A stretch of DNA of 64,000 nucleotides from Chlamydoabsidia padenii (GCA_025330725.1 JAIWND010000011.1:620001-684000), one strand, 5' to 3'. Shown: positions 11,653 to 26,321, counted from the stretch's first letter. A program made the numbers and translations. The notes: generated by a model from the sequence alone, not told the origin.

Positions 11653-14479
11653 ATGGACGAAACCAACATCAACAAAAACAGCAATCCATGTGCTTATCAA
11701 CATGAAATATTAGCACCGATCGACAAACACACTTCTCTGAATCATGTCTCTAATATGGATCCTTCATTCATCACCACAGAGACGTTGAAAACGGAACCAC
11801 TATCAAGAAAGGAAATCGATACAGTCCTACTAGAAGAACGACAACAACAATCGGCAGTGATGGATACTTGCGATGTAATAGTAGGAATGGATAACAACAA
11901 TAACAACACTTTGATTGAACGACGAAGAGGAACCTGTCTTTACCTGGAACCCTCCATTGGCAACCACACTATAAAAACAACAAAAACACTAGTATCAACA
12001 AAAGAACCAATATTTACACCCAAACAACCTTGCCATTCCATCCTTGCACAAATCGAACGCCAAAATGCACTTTTAGAAAAGGATCAAAAGTCAATCTGTA
12101 TCCAATCCAACGAACTTCGCGGTCATTATTCAACCGTACAACAGCTCGTTTCGGATTATCAACCGCTTTTATCACCTCCTCTATCCAACAATGATGACAG
12201 CGATACATTCGACACTCTCATTCAACAACAGCAAACTATGGATTGGGCATTCTGGCAAGCATTGATTCAAGATTCTCTACACGTGGCAAATAAAACACCC
12301 CACCTTTTATCCATCAAGTTAAGGGCGGGCATTCCTCCTCACGCACGTGGTTTGATCTGGCAGGCGGTGTGTCAATCCGATTGTCTTCATTTGGAAACTG
12401 TCTATGGGCAACTCTGTAAAGAACACTCTCCTCATGAACGGGTCATCAAGCGTGATCTCACTCGGACATTTCCTAATGTTGATATGTTCAAAGAAGAAAA
12501 TGGTCCTGGTCAATTGGCTCTCTATCGGATCTTGGTCGCCTATAGTTTGTATGACGCTCATGTCGGTTACTGTCAAGGTTTGGCTTTTTTGGTTGGTCCG
12601 TTGCTGATGAATGTAAGGAGAACATACAGTAGTGCAAATAAAAAAAAAAAAGAAGGGGGGAAGGATTAACAGTAGCTATTTTATTTTTATCCTATACTTA
12701 GATGCCGGAGCCTCAGGCTTTTTGTGTTTTTGTCAGGTAAGATAACAATAAGGTATTAAAAAAAAAAAAAAATATTGACTTGGACCTGTTGCTATTTTTA
12801 ATATTAGAATGATGGAAACTTATGAAATGCGTAGTATGTTTACTCTGGATATGGAAGGACTTCAGGTGCGACTCTACCAATTCTCCCGCTTACTTGAAGA
12901 ACATATACCAAATCTTGCCGCTCATCTAAACAAGCACTCAATCCATGCTGCCATGTATGCCTCTCAATGGTTCTTGACTCTCTTTGCCTATGCCTTTCCT
13001 TTGGATCTGGTGTCACGCATTTACGATATCCTCTTTGTGGAAGGTGCTACGGAAACAATGATGCGGGTGTCCATTGCCATGCTCCAGCGATCAGAACAAG
13101 CGATCTTGGCGGAAGATGAATTTGAAGATCTCTTGGACTGTGTCACTACTCGAAAACTATGCGCCCATTACCAGGAAGATTGGTCCGAAGCCATCTACGA
13201 CGCCATGTCTCTTTCCAACAAGATCACGCGACAAAAACTGGATGGATTGGAACAGCAATATGCTCAACAAGGTCAACAAGAAAAGAAAAAGACTGAACAA
13301 GTTTTGGTCAGTCGTTTGGGTAACTTTTGGCGGCGCAAATCAACAAAATCGTCCTTGGCACGATCGGTCAGTGATGGTGGTGGTGGTAACAATGGAGGAA
13401 CTGGTCGGTCTATGAAAAAGAAGAACACGGGCATCAATCAAACAAGGAACAGTATACATTCGGTGGATAATGTTTACTCATCGGTCGTCATGCCACCCAC
13501 GCCTTTGACGGCTGCATCCACGAACGATCATCATGATGATATCACCGAGGAACTCTTACAGGCTTTAGAACAACTACGTCGTGAACACAGTCGCACCATT
13601 GATGAATTGTTTGAAACTCGAATGGACAAGAAGGATGTGGAAAGTGAACGCGATGCTCTAAAAATGACGATCATGGAATTGGAACGACGCTATCAAACAT
13701 CACCGCCACAATCAGTGCCATTGGATACTACTATCAGCAGTGACAGCACCATTATCAATGATCAGCCTTTGACCTTATTGGAAGACGATGATGTGAATAA
13801 CGACAACACATTGGTCTCCTACAGCAACAATGTGATCAGCACAACTTCAAGCTATCAAACATCATCAACCGACGATCTGTTTTACGAACTTGCCTCATCG
13901 TCGAAAAAAGGAGTCTCACAATTAACAGGCACCTCTTTATTGACGACAACCGACGAGAGTGATGGAAATGCTCTACGAACAGAATTGGTACGGATCAAGG
14001 TGGATCACTTTGAATCACAGCAACAATGCGAAAGACTCGGCCAAGAAGTCGAAGATCTTCAGTCTCGTTTGGATATGGTGAATGAAGGACAATTGGCACT
14101 GGTGGATAAACTGGTATCGATGAAATCGGAAATGGATGACCTCTTGCTCTACAAGAAACGACAGGATGAAAAATGGCAAGACCTCGTGGAAGAAAATAGC
14201 CAGCTTACGATCCAATTACAACAACAACAACCTGCCATGGACTATTTGGTGGATCGAATCGATGAATTGGAAACCTCCTTGGCGGCAACAAAAGTAAGGT
14301 TGGCGGAATTGGAAGCATCGGCTGATCATCGGCCATCGGATCACATGATCTTATCCACAAGTCTTACCAACGATGGGGTATCAATAAACGATGGGGGACG
14401 GTTGGCAAGATCTGGTTCTCTCTATGGACGCATGTGGCATGTCATCTCTCCTAGGTCCCAAGCGCTTAAAAGCTCATGA
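11653..14479 (+). CDS. TBC-domain Rab GTPase-activating protein with C-terminal coiled coils, 888 aa
   Basis: Predicted to speed GTP hydrolysis on a Rab GTPase in membrane traffic, like Gyp5/EVI5-type proteins. Exons 11653-12612, 12702-12736 (35 nt) and 12808-14479 give 2667 nt. The first ~190 residues are low-complexity. The TBC domain runs from about residue 215 to 470: RAGIPPHARGLIWQAVC, IKRDLTRTFP with the arginine finger in DLTR, and GYCQGLAFLVGPLL with the glutamine finger. The tiny exon 2 carries MPEPQAFCVFV. After ~500 come Ser/Asn-rich linkers and heptad-rich coiled coils (ALEQLRREHSRTIDELFETR; the segment at ~770-850). Both catalytic fingers are present, so the protein should be active. 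The specific Rab is unknown. Confidence 0.9.
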
Positions 14480-14670
14480 TTGGTCCGTCCTATACTTAAT
14501 TTTTATGTAGATACCTTTTTGTTTATTCATTTACTTAGCTTACATTCTATTTGTTTATACTCTTTTTTTTTCTTTTTCTTTTTTTTACTCCCTGTTGGGC
14601 AATAAAAACCTACTTTATATAAATTTCAATAAATCCTACTTGATTGCCCCTTCTCTTATTTTTTTTTAAA

Positions 14671-15252
14671 ATGTCTGATCCACGCAGTAGATTGTCTTTG
14701 GTATCAAATCACCTGTCGCCAGCCGAATCTTCACCAGGCACACCGGCCAAACCACCCACCTATAGAGAAAAGACCCATTACAAACATTTTAGCCCAATCC
14801 AAACCAGGTAAGCAAGTCTACGTACATGATGAGTTCCATGCCAACCCCCCCTTTTTTTTTTCTTTTTCTTTTAAAGATGGTCAGATAACGATATGTACGG
14901 TCATATCAACAATATGTATTATTATCAATTCATCGCTGGGGTCGTCAATGAGTATCTAATGGGACCTGTCGGAGTAGATGTCTCAAGTCCGACGTCTCCT
15001 ATCATGATGATCGTTGCCTCTTCCGCCCAATTTTACGCCGCGGCAAAGTTTCCATCGCCATTAAAAGGAGGGTTTAGGATAAAGAGAATTGGAAAGTCCT
15101 CCGTGACTTATCAAGTGGGTATTTTTGCCGACGATGAGGACTTGGCTTGCGTGGTGGGTGAAATGACTCACGTTTATGTGGATCCGGCGACTCAACGACC
15201 CGTTTCAGCTATACCTAACTTCATGTTGTCTGGATTTAAACGGCTAGAGTAG
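14671..15252 (+). CDS. Hotdog-fold acyl-CoA thioesterase (4HBT superfamily), 170 aa
   Basis: Probably hydrolyses acyl-CoA or a related thioester. Exons 14671-14807 and 14877-15252 give 513 nt. The diagnostic WSDNDMYGHINNMYYYQF block, with the catalytic Asp, lies immediately after the splice. Strand-rich segments typical of the single hotdog domain follow, including FPSPLKGGFRIKRIGKSSVT. The N-terminal ~45 residues are Ser/Pro-rich and not a clear targeting peptide. The length is normal for YbgC/4HBT-like enzymes. It follows the TBC gene by 190 bp in the same direction. The substrate is not inferable. Confidence 0.85.
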
Positions 15253-15372
15253 TGGTAGTATGCATTTATATCGGTCTTTTTTTAAAATAATGATTACATC
15301 ATGCATGATGATTCAAAGGAGTCGACATTAGATTAATGCAAAATGTACGCATTTGAACCCCGATTATTCAAA

Positions 15373-15383
15373 TTTAAATCCCG
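15373..15383 (-). promoter_or_regulatory. CGGGATTTRAA element (minus strand)
   Basis: Exact TTTAAATCCCG on +, 121 bp past the thioesterase stop. No annotated gene starts nearby, so this copy may mark an unrecognised transcript. Confidence 0.4.
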
Positions 15384-15674
15384 CTATCTCGATCACAAAA
15401 GTTTTCCAAGTGTAGCGCGAAATAAAGTCAAGTAGCAAAAATAGCCTTTTTGATATGGAATTGCTCCAGTTTCGACAAACAAAATAAGTCGTAACGTATG
15501 TCTCAAGTAGAGAACTATGATGGGTACTTTTATTTTGTCGTACAGTACTACACAAAAGAGGTCTGAGGGAAGTCTCTTTATTTCTACTTTTTACATAACT
15601 AGGCGCACGGAAAGTGCGCATGGAATTTTGGAAGAGCACTACTCGCTCAATTGTGAAGAGATGCTAATAATTAA

Positions 15675-15783
15675 AATGGCGATGTGGACACTATGGCATA
15701 TTCCCAACATAAGTCACCGCAAAAGCCAAGCTCCAAGGCCCTTGTGTCGGTCGGCCCAGACTTGCGATGACCTTCACCTGTCA
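15675..15783 (-). repeat. Dispersed repeat family, copy D
   Basis: The reverse complement begins GACAGGTGAAGGTCATCGCA and continues with CCGACACAAGGGCCTTGG. It aligns with copy A at 37361-37477 (GAACAGGTAAAAGCCATCAC, then CCGACACAAGGGTCGTGG) at roughly 80% by eye over the first 50 bases and more weakly afterwards. Confidence 0.55.
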
Positions 15784-16363
15784 TTTGTAAGAGAGAGAAA
15801 AAGTACGAAGAGGATCAGTTGTGTGAAACCATCGATATCCAGGATTAAATGGGAGCGCATTACCATCACAACATCTTCATCATCCCCACCAAGCATACAA
15901 AAGAATGATTTGAATGGTATGCTTCCCTTCCCTTTACCATGACTCCCTTTGTGTATCATCATCATCATCATTATTATTATTATCACTATTATATATAATC
16001 CAACAGTAGTTTATCAATTTACCCACTAATATCATATATCAATAAAGCTCTGCTACCCACACCTTTGTTGTTGTTTCTGTTGTCGTTGAAGTGTTGGCTG
16101 TTAATGTGATTGGGATTTTGTGGTGATTCAATTAAGAACGCTCTGTGATCCGCCGAGGCTTTTGAAAATCAAAGATTTAGGTGTTACTCAATACTGTTTG
16201 CATGACGGGTGGGATTAGGATCTCGTCGTTCGACCTCCGCCCAACTTCTTTATCTCCTTCTTGGAGGGCTGCGATTAGGGGACTCCAGGGAAAATAAACA
16301 GGATTAGTTGCCGGTTATCCTGGGTGATTCATGATTCATCACTGGAGAAATGCAGTAGGTAAG

Positions 16364-16374
16364 CGGGCTTTAAA
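16364..16374 (+). promoter_or_regulatory. CGGGATTTRAA-like element (one mismatch)
   Basis: CGGGCTTTAAA, 138 bp upstream of the DDX42-type gene. It pairs head-to-head with the exact copy at 16419-16429. Confidence 0.4.
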
Positions 16375-16418
16375 TCAAAAATATAAACGACATACAGTAC
16401 AAATCCTCCAGAAAAATA

Positions 16419-16429
16419 TTCAAATCCCG
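16419..16429 (-). promoter_or_regulatory. CGGGATTTRAA element (minus strand)
   Basis: Exact TTCAAATCCCG on +, followed by CC, 83 bp upstream of the DDX42-type start codon. A poly(T) tract follows directly. Confidence 0.55.
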
Positions 16430-16511
16430 CCTTTTTTTTTTTTTTTTTTTTTTTTTTTGGATATTTACACAGCTTTTTATTCTCTTTCTGCTCCTCAACA
16501 CTTTTTTCGTC

Positions 16512-19139
<2,628 letters not shown>

Positions 19140-19467
19140 GGCCTCTTTTTTTTGGAATAGTTTACATTAGATTCTCTCTTTGCTTAACTTTTTTATAATA
19201 AAATCCAACTTGTTTATATGCACTCCTATACAGCCGACGTGCGCCATGTGCCTGTAAAAAACCCATACACGATAATAAAAATGATACGTACATTTTGAAT
19301 AGATACAAGAGAGTAGTTTATTGATGATACAAGTTAAATAATAAAATGCTTTATTTATGTGGGAAAAAAAGGTAAAAACTAGTAGACAACTAATCAAAGG
19401 AATAAGACACAAAGATGCCTATTCGCGAAGTATCATTTTCTATTCTAATACTAATCCCCCATATAGA
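19140..19467. other. Convergent 3' region DDX42 / HIS3
   Basis: AT-rich 3' flanks with AATAAA-like signals near 19196 and 19273. No gene seen. Confidence 0.6.
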
Positions 19468-20261
19468 TTACAATACACCTTTTGTACTTGGCACATCGTC
19501 TGTCCCGGTTCGTTCCACAGCCTGACGAATAGCCACCGCTAATGCTTTAAAAGCAGATTCCGCCCTATTAAGAAGAAGAAAGAAAAAAAAAAAAGATTTA
19601 GCAAGTGATGGGATCGATGGGTTAGAGAGGAACTTACTTGTGATGATCATTGCTTCCTTTCAAAACATCAACGTGTAAAGTGATACCGGCACCAAAAGCA
19701 AAAGAAGACAAGACATGAGGAATCATTTCCGTTGACAGGGTGCCTACCATTTCACGTTTCAGATCCAAATTGATATCAGCAAAAGGTCGACCAGAGATAT
19801 CTACCACAGCACGAGAAAGAGCCTAATTCAAATCATGTTAGTCATGTTACCGTTTCCCCCCTTTTTTATTATTATTACTTACCTCGTCCAAAGGACAATA
19901 GGCTGAACCAAATCGTTTGATTCCTTTAGGTGTACCCAGCGCCTTTTTGAATGCCATGCCTAGAGCAATAGCAGTATCTTCAGCAGTGTGATGATCATCG
20001 ATATGCAAATCACCATCGCAAGAAAGAAACAAGGTCCAACCTGCATGTTTGGCAAGAGCATGATACATCTATTTAGGGTCGGTGAGTCATAATTTGTAGT
20101 CATTGTTCCCAAAAAAAAAAAATACTTACATGGTCTAGGAATCCAATTCCAGTGACAACATCGATTTGTTGATTGAACTTGTCATCCAAGTTGATATTTA
20201 TCGTAATATCGGTTTCGTTTGTTGTCCTAGTGACTTCAGCAGTACGTGGTGTAAAGTCCAT
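19468..20261 (-). CDS. HIS3: Imidazoleglycerol-phosphate dehydratase (histidine biosynthesis), 199 aa
   Basis: Catalyses dehydration of imidazole glycerol phosphate to imidazole acetol phosphate, the sixth step of histidine synthesis. Exons on the minus strand: 20130-20261, 19883-20068, 19638-19822 and 19468-19564; 600 nt. The protein starts with the [14 protein letters not shown] stretch, followed by GIGFLDH across the first splice. The metal-ligand motif [11 protein letters not shown], the GSAYCPLDE and DISGRPF blocks and the second His cluster GSNDHH are visible. The ending [20 protein letters not shown] is typical of the family. Length is near the ~200-residue core enzyme. Divergent promoter space upstream holds the CGGGATTTGAA element at 20343. 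Confidence 0.95.
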
Positions 20262-20342
20262 GATAATAATGTAAGCAAAAGAGAAGGAAGGTGTTGGTAG
20301 AAATGGAGGGATTTTTTTTTTTTTTTTAATTTTACATACAAA

Positions 20343-20353
20343 TTCAAATCCCG
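20343..20353 (-). promoter_or_regulatory. CGGGATTTRAA element (minus strand)
   Basis: Exact TTCAAATCCCG on +, so CGGGATTTGAA in the direction of HIS3, 82 bp upstream of its start codon. Confidence 0.55.
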
Positions 20354-20427
20354 GTTTATCTTTTCCCCAGATGAGGAAATGACAGATCATAGAGTTTATT
20401 AAAAATTAAACTATATCTATCTATTTA

Positions 20428-21593
20428 TTAGTAGGTTTTTAAAGTGACAGATCCTTTGACAGCCAAGTGATCAGTATGATTTGTAATCCATAGGTCGAAT
20501 TGGTTGTTCTGAGATTGGCGACCACATACGGCAAATGGCTGATTGACATAAAGTGGAGCGAGACAACGATAATCAAACGAGTCAATGGCAAGATCCAGTG
20601 GTAGATTGTGATTGTTGGCAAGGTGTGTTCTTAATAAAGTCATCATCCACGTACTACTTAGTGGTCCTTGCACCAAACAGTCTGTAAAAAACAATGATTA
20701 GTCCAACTGGTCTTTTTTTTTATTTTTCGTGTATCTTTTCCCCTTACCTGGATGATGTTCGTGAGTTTGCGTGTAATGTTGATCATAATGAATTCGGTGA
20801 GCATTGAATGTTAGAGCAGAGTATCGAAACACCTGTACTGGACTTGGCTTGACGTTCATTGAGAATTCAGGTGTCTTCCTAGCTACATTGTAATAAATAC
20901 AGTTAGTAAACTATCATCATCATTTTTTTATATACCTTTTATAAACTTTGTAGATGTGGGTTGAGCTTGTTCTGTAGCATAAACCAAGCATCGTTGTTCA
21001 CGCATGATTCGATCCTTGTCACCTTGACGATAAATATCCTTGTTCAAGTAGACAAACACAGCATCCCCCAATCGACTGGAAGACCGGAATTCACAATGAT
21101 CCAAATAGGTAGACATGGTGACGGTGTCGCCCACCAAGAGTGGTTGATCAAAAGTAAGAGTGGCCCCCGCCCACATACGTTGAGTAAAAGGAGCTGGTGG
21201 GAAAAAGTCGGCTTCATACCCATCGTGAGCCAGACAAGATTCAATGGTGCGTGGTGGAAAGTAGATATGATGCCAGGTGGCTGGTACAATGGTGCCTAGT
21301 TCTGGTAGAGTATTGTTCTTGTAAGGTACTGTCGTTTCATTCAATGTATTGGCGAGCAGATTTAAGGGTGAGGCAGTAATTGTATCGTGTGAGGACAGTT
21401 TTAGTGTGGATAGACTATTCGCCCACCGGTTGACTATTTGTTGGCGATCTGACTGTGGTGAAGAAGTATTGTTCAAGGGATTTGTCTTGGTCGTGAATTT
21501 TTGTGAAATATTAATCTGTTGTTTCCATTGTTGACAATTTGTTATTCTAGTGTATAGATAAAGGGGTATTGAATGGGTAACTAGTCGTGGCAT
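20428..21593 (-). CDS. HTD2: HTD2-type 3-hydroxyacyl-thioester dehydratase, mitochondrial, 348 aa
   Basis: Likely the dehydratase of mitochondrial type II fatty acid synthesis (yeast Htd2 family; related to mesaconyl-CoA hydratases). Exons 20936-21593, 20748-20882 and 20428-20681 give 1047 nt. The N-terminus (MPRLVTHSIPLYLYTRI, basic and hydroxylated) fits a mitochondrial presequence, and the ATG at 21593 is the first ATG of the frame. The first hotdog half holds the TWHHIYFPPRT, GYEADFFPPAPFTQRMWAG and GDTVTMSTYL blocks. The second holds FRYSALTFNAHRIHYDQHY, the hydratase catalytic region, and then LVQGPLSSTWM. The gene lies directly upstream of HIS3 in the same direction, which suggests no functional link. 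Confidence 0.85.
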
Positions 21594-21757
21594 TGGTAGG
21601 AGGTGAAAGAAAGAAAGAAAAAGGGCCTTCCCCACTCTATCAAAATAGACTTTTTATCCACCCACATAATTCAAATGCCGATAAAAGTGGGAGTTGAATG
21701 TCAACATTGTGTTTTTTCTTTTTTACTCTCTCCACCATCCCAACAATAAAGATCACC
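21594..21757. promoter_or_regulatory. Short divergent promoter, HTD2 / small mitochondrial-like gene
   Basis: 164 bp separate the two start codons. It contains TTCAAATGCCG at 21670-21680 (one mismatch to the element) and GGGAGTTGAATG at about 21689-21700. A single shared element may serve both genes. Confidence 0.45.
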
Positions 21758-22030
21758 ATGCTGGCTTTTATCGGGCGAACACGCATGACCAAACACATCT
21801 CACATGTACGACCTTACTCATCAACGTCTGATGGTGGCTCCTTTTTCTACAAATACGGCACACCCTTGGTAAAGTGTACTGTGATTGCCACTTCCACTAC
21901 CCTGGCTTGGCAACTGTTATGGCAACACTTGGAATACGGGGAATACCGTGAAGAAGCTGAAGGTGTCATTAATCAACTCGAACAACGCATCAAGTCCTTG
22001 GAAGATCAACGATCAAACCCCTTAGAATAG
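21758..22030 (+). CDS. Small predicted mitochondrial membrane protein, 90 aa
   Basis: A single-exon frame whose product I do not recognise. The N-terminus (MLAFIGRTRMTKHISHVRPY) is basic and Ser-rich with no acidic residue, as in a mitochondrial presequence. One hydrophobic segment (CTVIATSTTLAWQLLWQHL) is followed by an acidic/amphipathic heptad stretch ending in EQRIKSLEDQRSNPLE, a likely short coiled coil. This single-pass plus coil layout resembles small inner-membrane assembly or organising factors, but no family is claimed. A 5' element copy and AT-rich 3' flank with AATAAA at 22095 support a real gene. Confidence 0.6.
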   Translation: MLAFIGRTRMTKHISHVRPYSSTSDGGSFFYKYGTPLVKCTVIATSTTLAWQLLWQHLEYGEYREEAEGVINQLEQRIKSLEDQRSNPLE

Positions 22031-22514
22031 TCATCATTATGCCCCCTTCCCTCTTCTTGTTTTTAGTCCATCCCCACCACCACTTGTTTATTTAATAAAG
22101 GCATTTTATATGAAGGTTATGGATGTTTTTTTTTTTTTTGTTTTTTTTTATTAACAAAGTATCATTTCCATCACCACTATTGTATTATTCTATATCTGAC
22201 CAAAAAAAAAATCATATGCAGGACGGAACCGAAAAACCTCATTAAATTGACTGTATTTTAAAATCTTGTAATTCTTTCCCCTTTCTTTCCCTCAAACAAA
22301 CAAAATATCATCCACTTTTTTATCATCATCACTGTTTATTGAATTCATCCTTGCTTGACTCTATCATATCTTTATTGTAAGTAGGATACTTTACTATATT
22401 CCAATTGTCTCCTTGTATTAATGGCTTGAACCCCCCCCCCTTTTTTTTTTTATCACGTAGGACTTTTTAGTTTTGACAACAACAATAACAAGAAGAATTA
22501 GTCTAGGCGAAACA
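22031..22514. other. Intergenic region upstream of SEC1
   Basis: Contains a C10 run followed by T11 at about 22431-22451 and several poly(A)/poly(T) tracts. No gene seen, and no good copy of the CGGGATTTRAA element. Confidence 0.5.
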
Positions 22515-25500
22515 ATGACTGGACTCATAGAAATCACCCGTAAACGTAAGTAGGCGTACAGCCAATAGCTTTATCAACACCTTTTGCGAATAACACGTCT
22601 CATGATAGGTTTAATGGATGCTATCAAGGCCATTCAACCACCTGGGAAATGGAAAATTGTGGTGGTGGATTCAAAAAGCATTGGGATATTGAATGCTTCC
22701 TGTAAAATGTATGACATTCTGGAAGAAAACGTAAGTATCTTTTTATATATCCCTTTTTCCGACTCACCAACTGAACATTTATCTCCATTTAGGTAACTCG
22801 TAGGTATCATAATGACAACCAAAGTGGGTCAAACTAACAAAACGACTACTTCTTTTAGTGGTTGAAAACATTGAAAAGACTCGGCAACCTTACCCAACAT
22901 TGGCAGCAATTTACTTTTTGACACCTTGTCGGGAATCCATTTTACGCCTAGTGGATGACTTTTCGGCGCATAAAGAACCATTATACAACGCTGCTCACGT
23001 TTACTTTACTAGTGGTAAGTCATACTAACTAAATATCATTCCCAGGTACACTTACTAACCTTCTTTAAAAAAAACACCAGGTCTGGACGATGACCTATTT
23101 GCGGATCTTAACAAGCGACTCAAAAGTACTGGTGCGGCACAATACATCCATGGTCTGAAGGAAATGTACGTGGATTTTAAAGGTAATCTACATTTAAACG
23201 ACTCAAACTACTATATGTATATCTCACTCCCTCTTTTTTTCTTTTACCAACATGCATTTTATATAGTGGTGGAATCTGCCGTATACACTGTGGATCCTAT
23301 CAACAACTTCTTCTCTGTCTTTGGCACGGATGATCGTGCGTATCCTGAAGCATCTTTACGACTATCAGCAAAACAACTTCTTTCACTTTGTGTCACATTA
23401 GGCGAAGATCCAATTATTCGGTACCAAACAGCACCTGAAAACGATGGCAAAACACCTCTACTACCTTATGAAGGGGCTACAAAATCACTGGCCTTGTCTT
23501 TACAACGTGAACTGGATTCGTTTTGTCGCTTGAACCCAAACTTCCCGGTAAAGAAAAAAAAAAAAAGAATGGATAGGGCCCTTATTCTAACTAATCTGTA
23601 TTCCTTGATATATAGCCACCACGACAACCACCTCAGCCTCGAGCAACTATTCTTATCGTTGATCGGACTTTGGACGAATACGCCCCATTACTGCATGAAT
23701 TCACCTACCAAGCAATGATCAATGACCTCTTGCCTGTGACACCAACCGAAAATGGCACCGGCATCATCTACAACTATGAATACACTCAATCGGATGGATC
23801 GATGGGAACAAAAGAAGTGGTACTAGATGAAGACGATGATGTTTACAAGAGCATTCGTCACCTACATATTGCGGAATGTACTGATCGGTTGGTTGAAGAC
23901 TTTAACAAGTTTTTAGCAGAGAATAAACAAACTCCTGGACAAAAGTAAGTATACTTCCACTCTAACATATCATGCGAACTCATCTTGATAATATTATCAA
24001 TCAAGTGACACTCCTACCGACTCAGCGAAAAGTCTGAAGGATATGAAGGAAATGCTGACCAAACTCCCTCAATTCCAAGAATTGAAGGCGAAGGTAAATG
24101 CGAAAAAAAAGAAGAATGCTTCTAGTAATCACTGCTCACGCTTCTTTTCTTTTTGATTTCGTAGTACTCCACTCACCTTAGTATTGCCCAGGAACTGATG
24201 TCATGTTTTGAAAAACATAAACTCAACTCTGTTGGAAACTTGGAACAGGTTTGTTTAACATAAAGGAATGATCATTATCCACTAACTGATCTATGCACTG
24301 CCTTAGAACATTGCTACTGGGGAAACGCCAGATGGGGAAGTGCCAAAGACAATCGTGCTGGATATGGTACCCTTATTAGATGATCCTTATATAAGGTAAG
24401 AACTAACTTTATTGATCCAAGCGATGGACACAACTTTTAATTTTTTTTTGTTTTTTTATGACCTAGTGCGACTGACAAAACACGCCTGCTGATGCTTTAT
24501 ATTATATCTAAAGAAGGTGGGATCTTTGAGGACGACAAACGCAAACTTTTGGAACACTCACAACTCAGTCGGGAACATCGTGAAGCCATCGGTAATTTGT
24601 CGCTGATGGGAGTCCAGGTTACCAAAAATCGACGTGCCCCAGGCGAAAAATCATTACGCAAACGACTTCCCCGAAGACGGCCCAACAAGGACGAAGAACA
24701 ACCTTATGAACTATCTCGTTATGTCCCGGCTTTGAAAAAGTCTATGGATGTAAGTTGTGATTTAATATTTAAAATTTAAAAAAAAACTGGGTATCCTCAT
24801 GCTATTTACTTGTAATAGGGTTTCTTCTCAGGACAATTGGATCAACAACAGTTTGCTTACACACGTGAATCGGATATGGATACAACTGAAAGTGCTGCTG
24901 GTAGCGCGAACGGCCCACCTTCATCTAACACGAGTCAACTAAGCGGGGTCTCTCTACGAACCACTAAACCGACATGGAAAACCAGGACAGCCAATGGGGT
25001 AAAGTTTTTTTTTTTCTTTTATTACACGCATGAAATGACGCTTCACTAACATTTGCTCTTTATAGTCTTCAGCCCAGCGATCGTCTCATGGATCAAAACT
25101 TATTGTATTTGTCATTGGTGGCCTGACCTATTCTGAAATCCGATCTGCATACCAAGTTGGTGATTTATACAATCGCGACATCTATATAGGTAAGTACTGG
25201 AGGGGTTTTATCGAATCAAGGGGGAAAAAATCTAACCCAACTATCTGAATCATTCAGGAACAACAGAGATATTGCGACCCAAGACCTATGTCGATCATGT
25301 GGGTGAACTACGAATGCCTGTCCCGAAACCCAAATCTGTCATACCACCATACACACCACCCGCACCACCATCACATCCCAAGACATCTTCACTCAAAAGT
25401 CATATGCCTCAACTCAATCTCTCCACCTCTCAATTGAGTCTCGGTAGCCAAAGCACCAAAAGCACCAGCACGACTAATACCTCTACTTCCAATGACAAAC

Positions 25501-25547
25501 CCGATGACAAGAAAAAGAAGAAGGGACTCAAGAAGCTATTTGGTTAG
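22515..25547 (+). CDS. SEC1: Sec1/Munc18 (SM) family protein, 721 aa, 14 exons
   Basis: Binds SNARE complexes and promotes fusion of exocytic vesicles at the plasma membrane. Exons: 22515-22545, 22609-22730, 22793-22799 (7 nt), 22859-23014, 23081-23182, 23267-23547, 23616-23944, 24006-24093, 24165-24248, 24307-24395, 24467-24749, 24819-24998, 25066-25189 and 25258-25547; sum 2166 nt. SM landmarks: KWKIVVVDSKSIGILNASCK, YDILEEN-VTLVENIEKTR across the microexon, IYFLTPCRESI, LIVDRTLDEYAPLLHEFTYQ, DPYISATDKTRLLMLYII and FVIGGLTYSEIRSAYQV. The C-terminus has a Ser/Thr linker and a Lys-rich end. The order and spacing match fungal Sec1 rather than Vps45 or Sly1. The exceptional feature is the 7-nt exon, which is required for the frame. 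Confidence 0.92.
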
Positions 25548-25807
25548 TTAGTCTAGTTTAGTTCCTCCATACACACTTAGTCATATATATTCATTCACTA
25601 CATATACACCCCCTTTTATTTGATTTAATAAAGACTTTTTTGATGCCAGTTTTATCCATCTGACAGATTATATATAAATATACACCATGTGGCTATTCCT
25701 ATATCATGATCATAATCATATCCACACACAGATACAATGTAAACATAAATCAACACAATTAACGTTTTATTAAAACAGAATAAAAGATAAAGATTGTGTT
25801 ATAGATT

Positions 25808-26321
25808 TTAGATTTCAGCCATTTCACGGAGACGACGGACAGTGGAGCGGACAGTGGCGGCAGCAGTGGTACTATGGGTAATAAAAAGAAAGAAAGAGGG
25901 GATGAGTATCTTTTGATTTCATACGCTTCAGTAAAGAAGGCTATCAACTTACGAGACGGTGTAAGCACCACCAGCCATGGTCTTGCTGCAACCCTTGCAC
26001 TTCCAGATACCAACGGCAGTACGCTTGACGGCGTCCTATTTAAGAGAGATCATGAGTAAATGCATTTTTTCATTCAAGTCTGTATGGGTCGCGAATTTTT
26101 TTTAATATCTTTATCTTACCTTGCCACAGAAAGTACAGGTGTACTTGGAGTGTTGAGTGATTTCCATCTTCTTGACGACCTTTCTTAAAGCGGAACCATA
26201 ACGAGTACCGTATTTACCGGTGATGCCGACCTTCTTTGTACGTTTGGCCTATTAAAAATAACAATTGGGTGAATAAACGGATGGATGGATGGATGGATGA
26301 ATGGATGGGTTATTTTACCAT
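25808..26321 (-). CDS. RPL43: 60S ribosomal protein eL43 (L37a/Rpl43), 92 aa
   Basis: A large-subunit ribosomal protein. Exons 26319-26321 (the ATG alone), 26120-26248, 25953-26035 and 25808-25871 give 279 nt; the family length of 92 residues is exact. The sequence reads [19 protein letters not shown], then a zinc-binding pair CTFC and CKGC, then [13 protein letters not shown], and ends in RRLREMAEI. The start codon stands alone as a 3-nt coding exon, a known habit of ribosomal protein genes. The first intron contains a (GGAT)n microsatellite. One element copy lies about 110 bp upstream. Confidence 0.96.
26279..26308 (+). repeat. (GGAT)n microsatellite in eL43 intron 1
   Basis: About seven GGAT units with one variant GAAT unit, immediately 3' of the donor site of the ATG-only exon on the minus strand. 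Confidence 0.8.

Larger units (their letters stand above)
15253..16511. other. 1.26-kb intergenic region with repeats
   Basis: Holds the exact TTTAAATCCCG element at 15373-15383, a GCGCAC-GGAAA-GTGCGC hairpin at about 15602-15618, a minus-strand copy of the dispersed repeat (15675-15783), and two elements upstream of DDX42. A 142-codon stop-free stretch on + (15517-15942) overlaps the repeat and has no recognisable family, so it is not called. Confidence 0.5.

Noticed and set aside
15517..15942. 142-codon stop-free stretch on + as a possible gene
   Set aside because: It overlaps the dispersed repeat, has no recognisable family, and lacks splice or promoter context that would single it out.
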